The notes beneath the pieces are model-generated. The model was not told where the DNA came from. It worked only from the letters and a program-made list of their open reading frames with translations, and searched no databases. A program made the translations under genes and the position numbers. From Flammeovirga sp. EKP202 (GTDB lineage Bacteria > Bacteroidota > Bacteroidia > Cytophagales > Flammeovirgaceae), in assembly GCF_014534745.1 (NCBI RefSeq), contig NZ_JACVVP010000042.1, forward strand, positions 1 through 64,000: a stretch of DNA of 64,000 nucleotides, in the 5' to 3' direction. Shown here piece by piece: positions 60,100 to 64,000 of the stretch. Positions within the stretch are counted from its first letter, which is position 1, and the number at the start of each line of letters is the position of its first letter.

Positions 60100-61413
60100 A
60101 TGAATATGAAACGCTTATTTATCGTCTTTGGAGCCATTGCCACCATTATGATTTCATGGGCAGCAGCATCAGCTGCGGGTCTATCAAATCAAACTATTGG
60201 TGAAGTGACTCAAGCAGCAGTTGCAACAGGTGCACCACAAGATTTTAACGCATTGGCAATGAATGGTCTGATGAACTTCTTGTCAATGACTGGTTTCGCA
60301 AACTTGACTTTGCCAAACTTTGTAATGATCTGTGTGGGGTTATTATTTATATTTTTAGCAATTAAATTTGATTACGAACCACTTTTACTGATTCCAATTG
60401 GAGCAGGTGTTATTATTGGTAATATTCCATTTGTAGCAGGAAACCAAATTGGTATTTATGAAGAAGGTTCAGTATTAAGTTATTTATATTTTGGTGTTGA
60501 AAAGGGTATATATCCTCCGCTTATCTTCTTAGGAATTGGAGCGATGACAGATTTTACTTCTTTGATTGCCAATCCAAAATTGATGCTTTTAGGAGCAGCC
60601 GCTCAAGTGGGTGTATTCTTAACGTTCATCGGTGCAATTAGCTTAGGTTTTGATTTAAATGAAGCAGCAGCCATTGGTATTATTGGTGGTGCTGACGGCC
60701 CAACAGCCATCTTCCTTTCTTCTAAATCTGCACCACATTTACTAGGAGCAATTGCCATTGCAGCATATTCTTATATGGCACTTGTACCAGTGATACAACC
60801 ACCTATCATGCGTTTAATGACAACGCCGGAGGAAAGAAAAATCCGTATGAAACCACCAAGAACGGTGACAAAAACAGAGAAGATTCTTTTCCCATTGGTA
60901 GGTCTTATCTTAACAACATTTATCTCACCAAGTGCACTACCGCTATTAGGTATGTTGTTCTTCGGTAACTTGTTGAAAGAGTCGGGTCACACAGAACGTT
61001 TAGCGAATACAGCAAGAACTTCTATGATCGACATCATTACTATCTTACTAGGGGTAACGGTAGGTGCATCTACTCAAGCAAGTGTTTTCATTACGACTAG
61101 TTCATTGAAAATCTTCGCTTTGGGTGCAGTAGCCTTCGCCATCGCAACATTCTCAGGGTTAGCTTTCGCCAAAATGATGAATTTATTCTTAAAAGGTGAT
61201 AATAAAATTAACCCATTGATTGGAGCAGCAGGAGTATCTGCAGTACCTGACTCAGCAAGAGTAGTACAGCAGGAAGGACTAAAAGCCGATTCAAATAACC
61301 ACTTATTAATGCATGCCATGGCACCTAACGTAGCAGGTGTAATTGGTTCAGCAGTAGCAGCGGGTATCTTGATAAGCTTCTTGTCTTACTTCCAGCAAGT
61401 AGGAGGAATGTAA
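60100..61413 (+). CDS. mmdB: Sodium ion-translocating decarboxylase beta subunit
   Basis: A 437-residue membrane protein of the OadB/MmdB/GcdB family. It is polytopic, with the conserved GIIGGADGPTAIFLSSK region IIIa (about 198-214; the Asp is essential for Na+ coupling in relatives) and a second conserved half near AAGVSAVPDSARVVQ (about 377-391). The N-terminal signal-like segment (about 1-25) and an extended periplasmic loop precede the core, as in other Bacteroidota homologues. It decarboxylates carboxybiotin and pumps Na+ outward, or runs in reverse. It completes mmdA-D-C-B. Confidence 0.93.
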   Translation: MNMKRLFIVFGAIATIMISWAAASAAGLSNQTIGEVTQAAVATGAPQDFNALAMNGLMNFLSMTGFANLTLPNFVMICVGLLFIFLAIKFDYEPLLLIPIGAGVIIGNIPFVAGNQIGIYEEGSVLSYLYFGVEKGIYPPLIFLGIGAMTDFTSLIANPKLMLLGAAAQVGVFLTFIGAISLGFDLNEAAAIGIIGGADGPTAIFLSSKSAPHLLGAIAIAAYSYMALVPVIQPPIMRLMTTPEERKIRMKPPRTVTKTEKILFPLVGLILTTFISPSALPLLGMLFFGNLLKESGHTERLANTARTSMIDIITILLGVTVGASTQASVFITTSSLKIFALGAVAFAIATFSGLAFAKMMNLFLKGDNKINPLIGAAGVSAVPDSARVVQQEGLKADSNNHLLMHAMAPNVAGVIGSAVAAGILISFLSYFQQVGGM

Positions 61414-61435
61414 TCTTCCACTGAGATGAAAGTGT

Positions 61436-61504
61436 GTTTGGAACCTGATTTTTTGCCGGAAGTTAGTTTCCAAACATACTCCACTATATCAAAATTGATA
61501 TAGT
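61436..61504 (+). other. Two hairpins between mmdB and mutA
   Basis: GTTTGGAA (61436-61443) pairs with TTCCAAAC (61468-61475). Directly after comes ACTATATCAA-AA-TTGATATAGT (61483-61504), a 10-bp perfect stem. Neither is followed by a U-run, so they are not classic terminators. They may be RNA processing or stability elements, or a protein-binding site, separating the two parts of the pathway. Confidence 0.45.
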
Positions 61505-61557
61505 CCAAGAGATTTGTTTTATTATTGTATCACCAATACACACAAAATTACATAAAT

Positions 61558-63396
61558 ATGGCTGAAAAATTATTTTCAGACTTCGAACCGATCAGTAAAG
61601 AAACTTGGAAAGAAAAAGTTATTACTGACCTAAAAGGAGCTGACTTCGATAAAAAGCTAGTATGGAAAACTGAAAACGGAATGACTATTCCTCCATACTT
61701 CACTTCTGAGGATAGAGAAAATAAATCCCAATTACTAAGTGAACTAAAAAACATCTTACCTTCTAACGAAAATGAGGGGATGGACTGGAAATCATTCCAG
61801 AGAGTAGTAGGTAACGATAATGCAGAAGTAAACACGAACGCTTTATATTTATTAGACCGCGGTGTTGAAGGTCTAGTGTTTGATGTAGATAGTATTCAAG
61901 ACTTCGACATCGAGCAAGCATTAAAAGGAATCAGTATTGAAATGATCAGTATTGGTTTTGAAAATGTAAAACACCCAAGAACACTAATGAGAGATTATGT
62001 AGGTTACCTACACATTCACGGTGTTTCTTTGGACAAAGTAGCAGGTTACATTCACTTTGATCCAATCCATGATTTTACTACAACAGGTGCAATGGATGAG
62101 GAAGGATTCCAGCGTTTATCAAGATTGATTTCTTATACTGCTGAAATGCCTAACTTCAAAGTGATCTCAGTTGCATCTGATGCTTTTGTAAACGCTGGTG
62201 CAAACCACGTACAGGAATTAGCATTCACTTTAAATACATTAGTAGAGTACATCGATCAATTAGCAAAATTTGACGTTGAGCCAACTGAAGTATTAAGCAA
62301 TGTAATTTTCCAAGCGACAGTAGGAGGTGACTACTTCCACGAAATTGCTAAATTCAGAGCTTTCAGATTATTAGTTTTAGAAATTGCTAAACTTTACGAT
62401 GCGTCTTTCGATGCAAACAACATCGTAATCGTTGGTAATTCTTCACTTTGGTCTAAATCATTGTATGATCCAAACGTAAACATGCTTCGTAACACTACGG
62501 AAGCAATGTCTGCAGTATTGGGTGGTGTTGATGCAATCAATATCGAAGCACACAATGCTTCTTACGAAAAGCCAACAAGACAATCTCAAAGAGTTGCACT
62601 GAATATTTCTCACCTAATGAGAGAAGAGGCTTACTTGGGTAAAGTAGCTGACCCTGCAGCGGGATCATACTACATCGATACATTAACTGAAAAGTTATTG
62701 GATGCTGCTTTATTATTATTCCAAACAATTGAATCTGAAGACGGTTTCTTAGCTTCATTCAAATCAGGTGGAATCCAAAGCTTGATCCAAAAAACGAGAG
62801 ATCAAAAAGAAAAATTAATCGCTCAACGTAGAAGTGTTTACGTTGGTACAAACAGATACCCTAACCAGCAAGAAGTGATCAACCCAGAAGGTGTTGCAGT
62901 AAATCACGATACAGTGGCTGAGGTAGAATTGTTATTACCACAACGTGCTACTCTACAGTTTGAGAACCTTCGTCTTAAGACTGAGAAATACGTTCATGAT
63001 GGCGGTGTTCGTCCTAAAGTATTCAATACTTTGTTCGGTAACCTAGCAATGCGTAAAGCAAGATCAACTTTCGCTATGGACTTCTTCGGTACTGCTGGAT
63101 TTATCTCTGAGGAACAATTCTTTAATTCAGTTGAAGAAGCAATCCAAGGTGCTATCCAAACAGATGCTGATATCGTAGTGATGTGTTCTTCGGATCCAGA
63201 ATACCAAGAGCATGTAGCGGCATTCGCGAAAGCATTCAAAGCTTCTGAAGCAAAAGGTAAGAAATTAATCCTTGCTGGATTCCCAGGTGAATTCGAAGCA
63301 GCTTACACAGAAGCAGGTGTTGATGGATTTGTTCACGTGAAAACGAATGCCATTCAAGCGTTAAGCCAATTCCAAGCAGATTTAGAGATCGCTTAA
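61558..63396 (+). CDS. mutA: Methylmalonyl-CoA mutase, small (beta) subunit
   Basis: A 612-residue MutA-type subunit. The barrel domain (about 25-430) includes IEAHNASYEKPTRQSQRVALNISHLMREEAYLGKVADPAAGSYYID. The C-terminal B12-like domain (about 480-612) lacks the DxHxxG cobalamin-binding motif, as usual for the non-catalytic subunit of the heterodimer. It partners MutB, whose gene begins 45 bases later, to isomerise (R)-methylmalonyl-CoA and succinyl-CoA with adenosylcobalamin. The ATG at 61558 (MAEKLFSDF) is the family start; the upstream in-frame start at 61525 is rejected. Confidence 0.95.
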   Translation: MAEKLFSDFEPISKETWKEKVITDLKGADFDKKLVWKTENGMTIPPYFTSEDRENKSQLLSELKNILPSNENEGMDWKSFQRVVGNDNAEVNTNALYLLDRGVEGLVFDVDSIQDFDIEQALKGISIEMISIGFENVKHPRTLMRDYVGYLHIHGVSLDKVAGYIHFDPIHDFTTTGAMDEEGFQRLSRLISYTAEMPNFKVISVASDAFVNAGANHVQELAFTLNTLVEYIDQLAKFDVEPTEVLSNVIFQATVGGDYFHEIAKFRAFRLLVLEIAKLYDASFDANNIVIVGNSSLWSKSLYDPNVNMLRNTTEAMSAVLGGVDAINIEAHNASYEKPTRQSQRVALNISHLMREEAYLGKVADPAAGSYYIDTLTEKLLDAALLLFQTIESEDGFLASFKSGGIQSLIQKTRDQKEKLIAQRRSVYVGTNRYPNQQEVINPEGVAVNHDTVAEVELLLPQRATLQFENLRLKTEKYVHDGGVRPKVFNTLFGNLAMRKARSTFAMDFFGTAGFISEEQFFNSVEEAIQGAIQTDADIVVMCSSDPEYQEHVAAFAKAFKASEAKGKKLILAGFPGEFEAAYTEAGVDGFVHVKTNAIQALSQFQADLEIA

Positions 63397-63441
63397 TTGG
63401 TCTTCTTGAACGTAATGTTTTCAATTTAAAAAACGAAGGAA

Positions 63442-64000
63442 ATGAAACCAGATTTTTCAAAACTTAATATAAATGATATCAAAGTTGTTTCAGCGGAGAC
63501 ACTTGTAGAAGAGCAAGGTAAGCTGTGGACAACTGCGGAGGGAATCGAAGTAAAGCAGAAGTTTTCTAAAGAAGATACTCAAAGTGCTGAGCATCTTGAA
63601 TTCGGAGCAGGTCTTCCTCCATTCTTAAGAGGTCCTTACTCAGCGATGTACGCTTTGAGACCTTGGACTATCCGTCAGTATGCAGGTTTCTCTACAGCAG
63701 AGGAGTCAAACGCATTCTACAAAAGAAACTTAGCAGCAGGTCAAAAAGGTCTTTCAGTAGCCTTTGACTTAGCAACTCACCGTGGTTACGATTCAGATCA
63801 CCCACGTGTAGTTGGTGACGTTGGTAAAGCAGGTGTAGCCATTGATTCAGTAGAAGATATGAAAGTTTTATTCAATGATATTCCATTGGATAAAATGTCA
63901 GTATCAATGACAATGAACGGTGCGGTAATCCCTGTATTAGCGTTCTACATTGTTGCAGCTGAAGAGTCTGGAGTATCAAAAGAGAAATTGAGTGGTACAA
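63442..64000 (+). CDS. mutB: Methylmalonyl-CoA mutase, large (alpha) subunit, truncated by window end
   Basis: The open frame from ATG 63442 runs off the window after 186 codons. It begins [12 protein letters not shown] and carries the signatures [51 protein letters not shown] and [16 protein letters not shown], with the [19 protein letters not shown] segment near the edge. The tyrosine and arginine residues here bind the substrate CoA ester in known structures. The catalytic subunit binds adenosylcobalamin in its C-terminal domain, which lies outside the window. It follows mutA in the same operon. Confidence 0.95.
   Translation, partial: MKPDFSKLNINDIKVVSAETLVEEQGKLWTTAEGIEVKQKFSKEDTQSAEHLEFGAGLPPFLRGPYSAMYALRPWTIRQYAGFSTAEESNAFYKRNLAAGQKGLSVAFDLATHRGYDSDHPRVVGDVGKAGVAIDSVEDMKVLFNDIPLDKMSVSMTMNGAVIPVLAFYIVAAEESGVSKEKLSGT

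Overview
This window looks like chromosomal DNA of an AT-rich marine-type Bacteroidota, most likely order Cytophagales (Flammeovirga-like, by inference). The evidence is SusC/BtuB-type TonB receptors with CarboxypepD_reg domains, signal peptides ending in ..AQ, a type IX secretion sorting domain, almost no Shine-Dalgarno sequences, and recurrent TAnnTTTG promoter elements (the Bacteroidota -7 box). No rRNA, insertion sequence, prophage, plasmid or CRISPR array was seen.

Layout. 1-200: two identical tRNA-CAU genes. 0.4-6.2 kb: DoxX, a TonB receptor with a His cluster, and two paralogous secreted thioredoxin-like/TPR proteins. 6.3-12.6 kb: a CBS-less IMP dehydrogenase/GMP reductase family enzyme, a CobW-type GTPase, the rpsF-rpsR-rplI ribosomal operon, map and two small enzymes of uncertain role. 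12.6-24.4 kb: membrane proteins, and a TolC-HlyD-ABC-2 permease export operon behind a promoter with a palindromic operator. 24.4-30.5 kb: a secreted CarboxypepD_reg/thioredoxin fusion, lrgAB and lysA. 30.8-38.2 kb: a secreted serpin, a compact unit of very small ORFs, folD, queE, a TrkH potassium transporter and a pirin. 38.3-42.7 kb: a divergent pair of secreted proteins, the NAD(P)HX repair enzyme and a nitronate monooxygenase/FabK-like flavoprotein. 43.2-48.1 kb: a 1492-residue modular secreted di-heme protein followed by a small T9SS cargo protein. 48.4-52.7 kb: a cobalamin riboswitch controlling btuF-, btuB- and btuG-like genes. 52.8-55.0 kb: a DUF1460 amidase-like protein and a MORN-NTR-Kazal protein. 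55.2-64.0 kb: the methylmalonyl-CoA region, with meaB-arsC on the minus strand and mce, mmdA-D-C-B (sodium-pumping decarboxylase), mutA and a truncated mutB on the plus strand.

Functional links. The right third has a clear B12 theme: riboswitch-controlled corrinoid capture at the surface sits a few kilobases from the B12-dependent methylmalonyl-CoA mutase, its GTPase chaperone MeaB, the epimerase, and a biotin-dependent Na+ pump. Together these form the succinate/propionate branch. Outer-surface and periplasmic redox functions recur (three thioredoxin-fold secreted proteins and a CxxCH di-heme protein), and two different protease-inhibitor architectures (serpin and Kazal) are present.

Most interesting unexplained signals: (1) a promoter-driven leader of about 320 nt ahead of mmdA that folds into several nested helices and matches no riboswitch class I can recognise; (2) a self-contained transcription unit for a 29-residue peptide, followed by a 35-residue ORF overlapping a small membrane protein gene by an ATGA junction; (3) the 1492-residue di-heme fusion with eight Cys-rich repeats; (4) a 99-bp nested palindrome and a large intergenic repeat-like element. 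Several long-frame start codons are not credible because they lie inside promoters, terminators or the riboswitch; corrected starts are given.
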